A stretch of 64,000 nt of DNA from Leptospira venezuelensis (GTDB lineage Bacteria; Spirochaetota; Leptospiria; Leptospirales; Leptospiraceae): the NCBI RefSeq assembly GCF_002150035.1, contig NZ_NETS01000010.1, forward strand, positions 1,798,001 to 1,862,000, read 5' to 3'. The notes under the pieces were generated by a model. It did not search any database. It was not told where the DNA came from and saw only the letters and a program-made list of their open reading frames with translations. The first letter of the stretch is position 1; each line of letters opens with the position of its first letter. Positions 53,559 to 62,375 of this stretch are shown here, piece by piece. A program made the translations under genes and the position numbers.

Positions 53559-54662
53559 ATGCTTTGGCTTCAAGTTAATAAAAGTAAGGAAACTGTTTCC
53601 CTTTTATTCTGTATTGTATTCTCTCTTCTGTCCCTGACTTTTAAGAGTAATGTTTTAGTTAGAGGGATAGCAAGTTTTCAGAGAGTAGGAGATTCTGTCT
53701 CCGGTTCGATCGACGGAGTGGGTTCCTTTTTTAAAGGGGCTTATACTAAATTAGAATCTTTTGAAGCGGTTCGTCAGGAAAGAGATGCCTGCGTTGCTGC
53801 AATAGATGATTATAAACTTCTTCCCCAAGATCTGGAAAGAGTCAGCAGAGAAAACGAAAGTCTCAGAAGAGAATTACGTTTTAATACTAAACAAAAATAT
53901 TCTACAGTTAAAGCGGAAGTTCTTTCCGTTCGTTTGAATTCAATCTATCGTACTATAATTATAGACAAAGGTTCCGAAGCAGGGATCAAACCTTATATGC
54001 CTGTCACTGCGAGGGCGGTGAATCAAAAAGGTGAAATTATAGAAGCTCTAGTTGGAAAGGTGATCGCGGTCACAGGTGGATCCGCGGTAGTTCAACCTAT
54101 CATCAATTCCAATTATAATATGGGTGTTTCCATTCCGGAAAGTAATCTTTGGGCTACTCTTTCTGGAAACTCCGGAAGAGGAATGGAAGCATTAATGAAT
54201 TATATAGATAGTGGTATCATTATCGATCCAAGGATTTTTGGAGATTATCCAATGGGTCCAAGCGAGATGATCCAATACACTGAGTCTTTAAGTAAGATTG
54301 GAAAACCAGTATATAGTTCAGGTTCTTCCGGAATGTTCCCACCAGGAATTCCTGTGGGTATAATTACGGAAGAAGGTCCGCGCAACGGAAGTTTTAAAAC
54401 TGCATTCTTGAAACCTTTTGTTCGTTTCGATATGTTAGAGTCTGTTACTATTCTAATGAAACTTCCTGAAAAATGGGCGGAGACTTGGCCGGAAGGACAA
54501 AATATCAATATTGAAAATCCTTATTTTGGTGAATTAAATTATCCTAAAGAAGAAAGAGAGCCTAAGGTTCCAACTCCTGTTGGAAACAAACCTGTAGAAA
54601 CTCCTAAACCTCCAAAGCCGGAAGGTAATGGATCCGGATTCTCCGACGAGGAAACAAACTGA
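53559..54662 (+). CDS. mreC: Rod-shape-determining protein MreC
   Basis: This 367-residue protein has one N-terminal membrane helix (about 10-30), then a coiled coil near residues 65-110 (RVSRENESLRRELRFN), and a beta-rich periplasmic region with the MreC pattern VLSVRLNSIYRTIIIDKGSEAGI and GSAVVQPIINSNYNMGVSI. It links MreB to the periplasmic synthases. A Pro/Lys-rich tail (GNKPVETPKPPKPEGNG) follows. Its stop overlaps the mreD ATG by one base. Confidence 0.92.
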   Translation: MLWLQVNKSKETVSLLFCIVFSLLSLTFKSNVLVRGIASFQRVGDSVSGSIDGVGSFFKGAYTKLESFEAVRQERDACVAAIDDYKLLPQDLERVSRENESLRRELRFNTKQKYSTVKAEVLSVRLNSIYRTIIIDKGSEAGIKPYMPVTARAVNQKGEIIEALVGKVIAVTGGSAVVQPIINSNYNMGVSIPESNLWATLSGNSGRGMEALMNYIDSGIIIDPRIFGDYPMGPSEMIQYTESLSKIGKPVYSSGSSGMFPPGIPVGIITEEGPRNGSFKTAFLKPFVRFDMLESVTILMKLPEKWAETWPEGQNINIENPYFGELNYPKEEREPKVPTPVGNKPVETPKPPKPEGNGSGFSDEETN

Positions 54663-55165
54663 TGATTTTAGAATATATAGTCATTGGCGCCGGGATTTTG
54701 ATCTCACATTTCTTGAATGGAACAAATCTATTCGAGATTTCCGGATTTAAACCTGACTTTATGGTGATCTTCGTTTTGTTCTTTGCTCTCCGTAGGGGAA
54801 CAATGGCTGGGATCTGGATCGGATTTTTCGGCGGATTGCTTTCGGATTCAGGTTTGGGTGGAGAGATTGTAGGGAATGTAGTTACCTACAAAATAGGACT
54901 TCACTCTCTTGCATTTTGTGTCATGGGATATATTGTAGGAAAGTTCGCAAGACCTGCGTATCATGAAAATCAGATTTCTATAATGTTGTATTCTCTGGTT
55001 GTTACTTTGATTTCCAGGATCGCATCTGATGGGTTATTCCGATTATTCTTTCATGAAAATTTAAACTATTCCATCATCAGTACCTCTATCTTTAACGCAG
55101 CAATCGCTCCTATATTCTTTTGGATCTTGGGAAAATTATACAGATTGGAGCAGGCGGAAGGCTAA
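54662..55165 (+). CDS. mreD: Rod-shape-determining protein MreD
   Basis: This 167-residue hydrophobic protein has about five transmembrane helices. The early segment FKPDFMVIFVLFFALRRGTMAGIWIGFFGGLLSD is spread over residues 28-62 and carries the MreD signature (G...G...GLL.D). It belongs to the elongasome with MreB, MreC and RodA. Its ATG overlaps the mreC stop and its own stop lies one base before the mrdA ATG. Confidence 0.9.
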   Translation: MILEYIVIGAGILISHFLNGTNLFEISGFKPDFMVIFVLFFALRRGTMAGIWIGFFGGLLSDSGLGGEIVGNVVTYKIGLHSLAFCVMGYIVGKFARPAYHENQISIMLYSLVVTLISRIASDGLFRLFFHENLNYSIISTSIFNAAIAPIFFWILGKLYRLEQAEG

Positions 55166-55166
55166 A

Positions 55167-57107
55167 ATGTTGGGGGGAGGAGGATCTTCTTCAGCCACGG
55201 AGTTTAGGCTCGAACGTAGTTTCAGGCTTAGGCTCTACATGTTTTCCGGGCTAGTTGCGTTTGCATTAATAGCATTCGTAATCCAACTATTTAATCTTCA
55301 GATCATACAAGGAACGGATAACTCATTAAAGGCAGAGAAGTTTGTTCGAAAAAGTGAGACCATCCCTGCTGCCAGGGGGGAAATGTTTGATAGAAACTTT
55401 CTCACTCCTGAGACATCAATGGCGCTTGTTTCCAATTACTCCAGTTTGGACGCAGTATTAAATACTTCTCTTCTCAAATACGACCCTACTAAGGTTAAGA
55501 ATTTCTTACAGGAATTCGCAAGAACTCTTTCTATTCCAATGTCCTATTATGAAGAGGACTTGCTTGAGCCTAAATTTTCCAAAAAGATTAAAACTAAAAA
55601 ACCGTTCGTACTCTTAGAAGCTATCTCCAAGGCTCAACAAGAACGTATATCAGTTTTTGATAATATATCAAAGTATGTAATCTTAGTTCCTTCTCCTAGA
55701 CGGATCTATAAGATGGGTCCTGCGCTCGCGCATGTGACCGGGTATATAGGTAAACCTAGTAAAACGGACCTTCTTACCCGCGAAATTAAATCTTACCAGT
55801 GGCTTGGGAAGGATGGGTTGGAGCTCCAATATGATTCTCGTCTTCGAGGAACAGACGGATTCCGTATCCAGAAAAGAAGTTCCGAAGGGAATATTGAAGA
55901 AGAACGGGTTGTAGAACATTCTACTCCTGGAAACAACCTAGTTCTTACTATAGACAAAGATATTCAACTTGCTGCATATAAGGCTTTAAAAGGTGCCAGA
56001 GGAACTGCAATTGCAATGCGTCCTTCCACTGGAGAAATTTTGGCGATGGCTTCTAATCCAAGCTATGATCCGAATGTTCTCTCCGGAAAAAGTAGATCCG
56101 AAAGAACCGCACATTATAAGAGAGTGGATGCAAACGGCGGATTTTTAAATCTTGCGATCCAATCTAAATTCCCGCCGGCTTCTACGTATAAAACGTTAGT
56201 AGCGCTAGCTGCCTTGGAAAGTGGGCACAAGGTGGATTATACTCCTGAAACTAGTTACCAATGTAATGGTAGTTATACTTTAAAATCTACATTCGCTGGT
56301 GTTCCCGACCAAGTATTCTATTGTTGGGAGAAGGGAGGGCATGGTACGAATGACCTAGCTCATGCGCTTCAAAAATCATGTTCAGTATATTTTTATAACC
56401 TAGGATATAAGCTCGGTTCTGATCCTATCTTGACTTATTCTCGCTTATTCTTGCTGGATCAAAAATCCAAAGTGGATCTTCCCGGAGAGATTGCAGGTCA
56501 GGTTCCTTCTCCTGCATGGAAAAAAAGAGTTTATGGAACCAGATGGTTTGATGGAGATACGATCAACCTTTCTATCGGACAAGGATTCATGTCCGTTACA
56601 CCGCTTTCTATGACATTATTCTATGCGGGACTTTTGAATAAAGGGCAAATCTATCAGCCGTACATAGTAAACGAAATTAGGGATCCACTAGATAACTCAA
56701 TTATAAACAGAACAGATCCTCAGAGGCTGAGTGATATTCCGATCCAATCTTCCACGGTCGAGGCAATTAAAACTGGACTTAGATTGGTTGTTAAGAATGG
56801 AACAGCCGCGTTCGTATTGAATAAGCCTGGTCTTCCTGATATTGCAGGAAAAACAGGAACTGCCCAAACAAGAAGAAGAGGATCTTCAGGATCCAACCAC
56901 GCTTGGTTTATAGGATATGCACCTGCAAATGCTCCAGTCAGCGAACAAGTATTAGTCGCTGTATTCGTAGAATATGGAGTGGGCGGAGCTGCAGGAGCAG
57001 CACCTGTAGCAAGAGAAATGTTTAGAGCCGCTTTCCCTCCTGGAAGTTTCAAAAGAACTGCTGAGATACCTGAAACAGCCCCTGCGGCGCCGGAGAATTT
57101 ACAATGA
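55167..57107 (+). CDS. mrdA: Penicillin-binding protein 2 (elongation transpeptidase)
   Basis: This 646-residue class B PBP has an N-terminal membrane helix near residues 22-44, a dimerisation domain and a transpeptidase domain. The catalytic SxxK is STYK (Ser339) in FPPASTYKTLVALAAL, the second motif region is SCSVYFYN, and the KTG motif is AGKTGTAQTRRRG. It cross-links new peptidoglycan with RodA. The stop overlaps the rodA ATG by four bases. The length is near that of E. coli PBP2. Confidence 0.95.
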   Translation: MLGGGGSSSATEFRLERSFRLRLYMFSGLVAFALIAFVIQLFNLQIIQGTDNSLKAEKFVRKSETIPAARGEMFDRNFLTPETSMALVSNYSSLDAVLNTSLLKYDPTKVKNFLQEFARTLSIPMSYYEEDLLEPKFSKKIKTKKPFVLLEAISKAQQERISVFDNISKYVILVPSPRRIYKMGPALAHVTGYIGKPSKTDLLTREIKSYQWLGKDGLELQYDSRLRGTDGFRIQKRSSEGNIEEERVVEHSTPGNNLVLTIDKDIQLAAYKALKGARGTAIAMRPSTGEILAMASNPSYDPNVLSGKSRSERTAHYKRVDANGGFLNLAIQSKFPPASTYKTLVALAALESGHKVDYTPETSYQCNGSYTLKSTFAGVPDQVFYCWEKGGHGTNDLAHALQKSCSVYFYNLGYKLGSDPILTYSRLFLLDQKSKVDLPGEIAGQVPSPAWKKRVYGTRWFDGDTINLSIGQGFMSVTPLSMTLFYAGLLNKGQIYQPYIVNEIRDPLDNSIINRTDPQRLSDIPIQSSTVEAIKTGLRLVVKNGTAAFVLNKPGLPDIAGKTGTAQTRRRGSSGSNHAWFIGYAPANAPVSEQVLVAVFVEYGVGGAAGAAPVAREMFRAAFPPGSFKRTAEIPETAPAAPENLQ

Positions 57108-58624
57108 TGTCGGATCGTTCCATAGATAGGATTGACTACTTTTTAGTCGGCTCTGTCCTCATCATGATGATTTGTAGTGTTCTCACTTTATACTCTCAAG
57201 AATACAATTTTGACGATCCTAGTATCGGCCTTATGGGCCATAAATGGTTTAAACAGCTCTTATTCTATTTAGGCGGCTTAGTGATTATGTGGTTCGTGTC
57301 TCGGATCAATTACCAATTGATCGGAGCTTACGCATTATTCATCTATGGCTTTGCTATTCTATTATTAGCACTAACGCTCGTTAAATGGATTGGGTATCTT
57401 CCTTCCAGTCGGGGGGCAAGATCTTGGATCAAGATTGGACCGTTCTTATTGCAGGCATCGGAGTTTGCAAAACTCGCAACAGTGATCTTGCTTGGTCAGT
57501 ATTTAGTCTTAAAAGAAAAAGAAATGAAGAAGTTAGTGGTACTAGTGATTCCATTCGGGATCGTACTATTGCCAATGGCTTTGATACTTTTACAACCTGA
57601 CTTCGGGACAGCAGTCTCCTTCTTACCAATCTTATTCACAATGTTGTTCTTGGGAGGAGCTGATTATTTTCACATTGGTTCCTTCATTACATTCGGAGGA
57701 ATCTCGCTTGTTCTTCCTATGTATGTAGAATATTCTAAACTTACATTACTAAATGATATTCTTGCATTCTTACAAAGAACCGGAAAAACGGACCTTCTAT
57801 CAGTAGTGAACCGATTGGGTGGAAAAACCTGGCAGGTATTAGATGGAAAAGAAGTGGCAGGGGCAAATCTAACTCCCAAAACAATTACAGCACTGAGAGA
57901 AGTATTCGATCAAGTAATCGATTTAGAAGGAAGTTTTATATTTAAGATACTCTCTAATCAAGGGTTATTGATAGGGGTAGGCGCTACACTCATCATATTC
58001 AGTATCATAATGATATTGCTTAGAGTTGCGAGAGGAAGCAAAACATTACGTTCTTATTATATTCCTCTTGGGATCTTGGGGATAAGTTTGATCTCTGCAG
58101 TAGTCGTGATGAAGACTGTTCCTTTTCGTGAAAACCAGGTCATCCGATTGACAGCATTTTTAAATCCAGATGAGTTCAAACAAGATGCCGGATACCAGCT
58201 CAGAGCTTCTAAACCCGCAGTGGGATCCGGAAAATTAGTCGGAAAAGGTTTTTTAAACGCGGAGATGACAGAAGGAAAAATCCCTCATGTTCCTGAATCT
58301 AGTACAGACTTCATCTTCGCATCTTGGGCAGAGCAGACTGGATTCATTGGATCCGTGTTCTTGCTTTTCTTCTTATTCTCTATTCCACTTAGAGGGCTGC
58401 AGATCAGTTACGAAAGCAAGGACAGATTCGGATCACTTCTAGCATCTGGGATCGTTGCGATGTTATTCTATCATATGGCGATCAATATCGGGATCGTGCT
58501 CGGATTGCTGCCAGTTACGGGAATCCCACTTTCCTTCATGAGTTATGGTGGATCTCACTTACTTATGTCCATGGCAGCGGTCGGGATCATTCTCTCGATT
58601 AAGATGAGAAAACACGCAAACTAA
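57104..58624 (+). CDS. rodA: SEDS glycosyltransferase RodA
   Basis: This 506-residue polytopic protein is the elongation peptidoglycan polymerase partner of PBP2. Matches include RGARSWIKIGPFLLQASEFAKLA near residue 105 and the SEDS catalytic region VPESSTDFIFASWAEQTG near residue 395, with the key Asp. It is longer than typical RodA (about 370) because of an extra loop near residues 210-290. Overlapping mrdA by four bases, it ends the operon; a pair of hairpins follows. Confidence 0.93.
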   Translation: MMSDRSIDRIDYFLVGSVLIMMICSVLTLYSQEYNFDDPSIGLMGHKWFKQLLFYLGGLVIMWFVSRINYQLIGAYALFIYGFAILLLALTLVKWIGYLPSSRGARSWIKIGPFLLQASEFAKLATVILLGQYLVLKEKEMKKLVVLVIPFGIVLLPMALILLQPDFGTAVSFLPILFTMLFLGGADYFHIGSFITFGGISLVLPMYVEYSKLTLLNDILAFLQRTGKTDLLSVVNRLGGKTWQVLDGKEVAGANLTPKTITALREVFDQVIDLEGSFIFKILSNQGLLIGVGATLIIFSIIMILLRVARGSKTLRSYYIPLGILGISLISAVVVMKTVPFRENQVIRLTAFLNPDEFKQDAGYQLRASKPAVGSGKLVGKGFLNAEMTEGKIPHVPESSTDFIFASWAEQTGFIGSVFLLFFLFSIPLRGLQISYESKDRFGSLLASGIVAMLFYHMAINIGIVLGLLPVTGIPLSFMSYGGSHLLMSMAAVGIILSIKMRKHAN

Positions 58625-58645
58625 AATTCGGATACGTAAAATGGC

Positions 58646-58690
58646 TGACTTTGCAAAAAGTCATGCCGATATTCTATTTAAGCCGGCATG
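58646..58690 (+). promoter_or_regulatory. Two overlapping hairpins covering the next gene's start
   Basis: TGACTT (58646-58651) pairs with AAGTCA (58658-58663). CATGCCG (58662-58668) pairs with CGGCATG (58684-58690), which includes the ATG at 58688. The first stem's right arm shares bases with the second stem's left arm, so they are partly mutually exclusive. This could gate translation of the gene after rodA, or be a terminator remnant. Confidence 0.4.
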
Positions 58691-59479
58691 GAAAGAGTAA
58701 AAGATTCCAGATTTCTATTCGATCTGAAAAGAAAGTTCCGTTATATCTTGGAAGAAGTAGAGAAGAATACCTACGACCAAGATTCGGAAGTCAGAGAATT
58801 AGAAACAGTCTGGGAAGAAATGTTCGATGTTGCCTCTCGTAATGATACTCCTTACTTCAAAGCTAGACTTTCCAATCTAAAAAGACAGTTAGATGGTTTT
58901 GTCCGAAACAAGGCTTATGAAAAACAAGAATTCGATCGTATCTATAGACAACTAGAGAAGATCCGCAAAGACGATACTGTAGAATTTTTGGACGAGTCCA
59001 TGCGTTCTACATTAGGACGGATCGCAGAAAACACGAATAGAGTTACTGCAAATATTTCCAGCCCAGGATTGGAACCAGGTTCCTTGAGCGGGATTCCTCT
59101 ACTTCTCACTTTCAGATGTGGCACTGTTCATTTTATCGTAAAATCCGGACCTAAAAAAATATTCAAAAACGTACATAGAAACAAGGATAAGGTCCTCTAC
59201 GAAGGAAGAAAATATCCAATCTTCCCGAGTAGATCTATTTATTTTTCTTGGGAAGGAGAAGGTAGGGCCTGGGAGACAGAACCTGGCTCCTTACTCATGA
59301 TCCGTTACCCGGAAGGGAATAGATTTTTCAGATGTGATGCATTAGGAGATACATTCCGTATCCCTGAAGATACTTTTAAAAGAAGATTACAACCTACTGA
59401 TAAACAATCCTCGGAGATCCGCTATTATTTCCGTAAGGCGGGAATTCGATATTATTATATTCCACAAAAAGGTGAGTGA
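58688..59479 (+). CDS. Conserved-looking soluble protein, unknown function
   Basis: The 263-residue protein has an N-terminal helical half (about 1-125, heptad-like and rich in Glu, Arg and Lys) and a beta-rich C-terminal half (from GIPLLLTFRCGTVHFIV near 138 to the end) that recalls a small ligand-binding or PilZ-like barrel, without clear motifs. It is not recognised. It follows rodA after 63 bases, with its start inside a hairpin. A DUF4180-like gene follows after 12 bases, so the two may be co-transcribed. Confidence 0.6.
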   Translation: MERVKDSRFLFDLKRKFRYILEEVEKNTYDQDSEVRELETVWEEMFDVASRNDTPYFKARLSNLKRQLDGFVRNKAYEKQEFDRIYRQLEKIRKDDTVEFLDESMRSTLGRIAENTNRVTANISSPGLEPGSLSGIPLLLTFRCGTVHFIVKSGPKKIFKNVHRNKDKVLYEGRKYPIFPSRSIYFSWEGEGRAWETEPGSLLMIRYPEGNRFFRCDALGDTFRIPEDTFKRRLQPTDKQSSEIRYYFRKAGIRYYYIPQKGE

Positions 59480-59491
59480 CTTCCGGATCGT

Positions 59492-59839
59492 ATGAAAATA
59501 GAGGAAATAGATACAGAAAAAGGCTCGATCTCATTTCTAACAGATAACGACTATATCATTCAGGATAATGATTCCTTCTTCGATCTACTATACTCTGCAA
59601 AGAGTGATACGATTGTGATTTATTCTTCTCATCTTTCCGAGAGATTTTTCGACCTGAAAACAGGATTTGCAGGAGAGATCTTTCAGAAGATCACAAATTA
59701 TCAAAAACGATTTATAATCATTGGTGATTATTCGAATATTTCCTCCAAAAGTTTTAAAGATTTAATTTACGAAAGTAACAAAAACGGCAAAGTGATATTT
59801 GCGGAGACTTTAGAAGAAGCGATCCGCATGCTTAAATAA
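59492..59839 (+). CDS. DUF4180-like protein
   Basis: This 115-residue protein matches the DUF4180 pattern: a region with LTDNDYIIQDNDSFFDLLYSA, then the strong motif RFFDLKTGFAGEIFQKITNYQ (split across residues 52-72), KRFIIIGDYSN, and a closing GKVIFAETLEEAIRML. The family is of unknown function, with an alpha/beta fold related to STAS-like domains. It follows the preceding gene by 12 bases on the same strand. Confidence 0.7.
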   Translation: MKIEEIDTEKGSISFLTDNDYIIQDNDSFFDLLYSAKSDTIVIYSSHLSERFFDLKTGFAGEIFQKITNYQKRFIIIGDYSNISSKSFKDLIYESNKNGKVIFAETLEEAIRMLK

Positions 59840-59914
59840 ATCCCACCTAACATAATAACAACGTAATTTGATTTGCAATTTTAATGATATCGGAGAAAAT
59901 CCGAGACCTTCACG

Positions 59915-61000
59915 ATGCAATGCAATACTTCTTTCTGGGACAATTGGACATTTGAGAGCCTGTTCGATCTATATTCCAAGGGGCCTGATTTTTCGAATTC
60001 GAAAATATTAAAAATCAATAAAGAAACAAATTCATATGATTGGACAGAGATCTGCACTGCTTGTGTCCAGATAGAAAGCCTGTTTCATTTGATTAATGAA
60101 CTTGTTCTAAGGGAAAAAATATTCTATGACCATAAGTTTTCCGCAGGTTGGAATTCCTTTGAAAGTCTGGATTCCTTGGATGGAAGTTTGCTCATTTCGG
60201 TGGATATTCCCACCTATAATCCCGAAGTTGCCGATTCCAGAAACAAAGCTCTTGAATTATTATGTGTTACCGATCTGATGAAAAAACATCAGGAAGAAAA
60301 TTTAGAAGGATATAGAAAGAATAAACAATCTCCTCATGAGTATTTCAGTCAAGTAGTCTGGGGAGCTGCAGGGAATCTGGGACGCAGTTCTTTCCTAGGA
60401 GCGCATTACGTAGCTCATCCAATTCGTGCTTCCTTATTAGAACAAGTCCCTTTCTTCGAACCTCATACTGATATAAATTCGGAAATAAAAGAATGGATCG
60501 ATAACGAAAGGATGAAGATGTTCACAAGTTTAACTCCTGTGGGAAAGATGAATAATTTCCAGTTAGTTCTTCCACCTATAGTCGCTGAAGTGATCGAATC
60601 TGCTTCTAAATTTTCGGAGATCATTCCTTCTGAAATGGAGACAAGGGAAAAATATAAAAAGATCAGAGAATGGATCGGAGAATATCAAACAGCGATAGAG
60701 CGTGAAAATCCGGCTTCACTTTCTAAGTTTAGGAAAACCCTGGATTCAGTTGCGCAAGATTTGGAAAAAATGAGAAAAGGAACAGACCTGGGAAATACTA
60801 AAGTGGGACTTTCATTTATCAGTTTAGATTTTCCAATACCAAAAATGCCCGATTATAGGAAGTATTGGGGGATCAGAGGTGCTTTAAATAAACTTTCCCT
60901 TAGTCGAAAAGGAGATAAGTCGCTTACTAAACTTTTAGATTGGTTGGATTGTCCGAAGGGAATTGAGTCTGAAAAAATCAGAGAATATTTTCGTGTCTAA
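59915..61000 (+). CDS. Unknown soluble protein
   Basis: This 361-residue protein has no signal peptide or membrane helix and no recognised motif. It has scattered Trp and Cys at the N-terminus (SFWDNWTFESLFDLY, EICTACVQIESL) and a long helical middle. It could be an uncharacterised Leptospira protein family. ATG 59915 is the first start after a 75-base gap. The gene converges with the DUF1858 gene, and a hairpin between them covers the latter's stop codon. Confidence 0.55.
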   Translation: MQCNTSFWDNWTFESLFDLYSKGPDFSNSKILKINKETNSYDWTEICTACVQIESLFHLINELVLREKIFYDHKFSAGWNSFESLDSLDGSLLISVDIPTYNPEVADSRNKALELLCVTDLMKKHQEENLEGYRKNKQSPHEYFSQVVWGAAGNLGRSSFLGAHYVAHPIRASLLEQVPFFEPHTDINSEIKEWIDNERMKMFTSLTPVGKMNNFQLVLPPIVAEVIESASKFSEIIPSEMETREKYKKIREWIGEYQTAIERENPASLSKFRKTLDSVAQDLEKMRKGTDLGNTKVGLSFISLDFPIPKMPDYRKYWGIRGALNKLSLSRKGDKSLTKLLDWLDCPKGIESEKIREYFRV

Positions 61001-61017
61001 GTAGCAGGACCCGAAGG

Positions 61018-61035
61018 CGGAGAGATTACTCTCCG
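61018..61035. terminator. Bidirectional hairpin between convergent genes
   Basis: CGGAGAG (61018-61024) and CTCTCCG (61029-61035) form a 7-base-pair stem with a 4-base loop. The loop holds the stop codon of the minus-strand DUF1858 gene. No T-run is present on either strand, so termination would be weak. Confidence 0.4.
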
Positions 61036-61250
61036 TCCTCGAGTAGATTGTTCAAACTATCAAGTAGAACATCTACTTCTACTCCATAGCCCATACAAAC
61101 TTGCTCGATAGTTTCAAGTTCGTTGATGGAACAATGAGAGCATCCGCCCAAATGATAGCTTGAGAATACCAATCCTGCTTCAGGATGAAGACCGATCGCT
61201 TCGCCTACTGTCATTTCTTTAAAAAATCTTGGCTTGACCGCTTCCGACAT
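61026..61250 (-). CDS. DUF1858-type redox-disulfide protein
   Basis: This 74-residue protein matches the DUF1858 pattern (PRFFKEMTVGEAIGLHPEAGLVFSSYHLGGCSHCSI spread over residues 7-42). The CXXC motif GGCSHC is typical of the 'hybrid cluster-associated redox disulfide' subgroup. Members are linked to Fe-S or nitrosative-stress genes, but no such partner is adjacent here. A third Cys occurs in VCMGYG. The ATG lies 66 bases from the divergent QueD-like gene. Confidence 0.8.
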   Translation of the reverse strand: MSEAVKPRFFKEMTVGEAIGLHPEAGLVFSSYHLGGCSHCSINELETIEQVCMGYGVEVDVLLDSLNNLLEDGE

Positions 61251-61316
61251 GGGGAAAATCTCCTAAGTACTGGTTTAAGTTCCAGTATATAGACTCCCTA
61301 GGCCAAAGTCAATTCC

Positions 61317-61718
61317 ATGTTTTTTCAAGAAACCGGCAAATTCTATATTCGTATCGAGGAAAGGTTCGAATCTTCTCATTATCTCTATAAATACTTCCCT
61401 GATGGTTCGGATGAGCCTATCCACGGCCATTCCTTTAAGGTAGAAGTTTATCTTTCCGGTCAAAAGAATATTGGAGAAGACGGGATCAGTTTCGACTTTT
61501 TGACCTCTAAACGTAAGCTTAAAGAGTTAGTAGCTGAGTTAGACCATATTCTGATCAACGACCATGTTGATTTTAAGAAGACAAATCCGACTTCTGAAAA
61601 TATGGCCCGCTGGTTTTACCATGGCTTAAAGAACAGTGTGTCTGAGGCAAAAGGTAAAGTAGATCGTATCGTGATTCACGAAGGTCCGGAAAACTTGGCT
61701 TACTATGAGCCGAAGTAA
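61317..61718 (+). CDS. 6-carboxytetrahydropterin synthase-like protein lacking the usual Cys
   Basis: This 133-residue protein has the QueD/PTPS fold motifs: zinc His in RFESSHYL, IHGHSFKVEV with two zinc His, LDHILIND with the Asp-His pair, and VIHEGPENLAYYE with the conserved Glu. In QueD the catalytic Cys lies four residues before HGH (C..LHGH); here that position is Asp (DEPIHGH). Classical QueD activity is therefore doubtful; it may be a different PTPS-family enzyme. No queuosine gene is adjacent. Confidence 0.75.
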   Translation: MFFQETGKFYIRIEERFESSHYLYKYFPDGSDEPIHGHSFKVEVYLSGQKNIGEDGISFDFLTSKRKLKELVAELDHILINDHVDFKKTNPTSENMARWFYHGLKNSVSEAKGKVDRIVIHEGPENLAYYEPK

Positions 61719-61740
61719 GATTCCCGCGTTTATTCTTAAA

Positions 61741-61848
61741 TTTTTCGCACGGAGGCCACAGAGATCACTGAGGCGGGTAATGTTGGATTTCTACCTCTTG
61801 CCCAAATCGTTTTTTTCTCTCTGTGCGCTCGGTGAGCTCTGTGCGAAA
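61741..61848. repeat. Dispersed inverted repeat, copy C
   Basis: The left arm at 61741-61772 reads as three near-tandem units (CGCACGGAG, GCCACAGAG, ATCACTGAG). The right arm at 61817-61848 is its inverted relative. It sits between the QueD-like gene and a convergent membrane protein gene, 60 kb from copies A and B. Confidence 0.7.
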
Positions 61849-61852
61849 CTTT

Positions 61853-62263
61853 TTATACTTTACCGTACGTAAAAAGAAAAACTAGATTCGCCACCGCATA
61901 AGAGATCGTGAAATAAAAACCGACACGTAATGGCCTTGGAAGTTTCATTACTCCGCAAAGAACGAAGTGGACCGCCAAAAAACAAAGTGCCAAAGTGTTG
62001 GTCCACAGGACTGCCTTCACTGGTTCCGAGTCTGCTCCGTATAAAAGAAGAAGGACTGTAGGCAATAGTCCCAGAAAACTCATGAACCCGCCTGTTGCGA
62101 TCCAAAGCATTAGGATCATTCTGGACTGCCTTTCATCAGGGTGCTGGAATACTGAGATTGCACCCCCAACTACTAGCTGGTGTAGAAAACCGTGGAATGC
62201 GTAGACCAAACTTACGCATAAAAATAGGATTGTAGGCAGGTTGAGATGATTCAGGTCTGACAA
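61853..62263 (-). CDS. Small four-helix membrane protein, unknown function
   Basis: This 136-residue hydrophobic protein has four membrane helices, near residues 10-35, 48-72, 82-103 and 112-132. There is a short charged loop HPDERQSRMILM between helices 1 and 2. No motif is recognised. It is convergent with the QueD-like gene across repeat copy C and divergent from the acetoacetyl-CoA synthetase gene. Confidence 0.65.
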   Translation of the reverse strand: MSDLNHLNLPTILFLCVSLVYAFHGFLHQLVVGGAISVFQHPDERQSRMILMLWIATGGFMSFLGLLPTVLLLLYGADSEPVKAVLWTNTLALCFLAVHFVLCGVMKLPRPLRVGFYFTISYAVANLVFLFTYGKV

Positions 62264-62375
62264 CTGGAAAACTCCGGACTTCTTATCGACTCACAAATCT
62301 TACGGAAAGGCTTTCACTTCACAACTAATTTACTGTTGACCTTCGATTGAAAAAAACGAGGATAACAGGCCGGAC

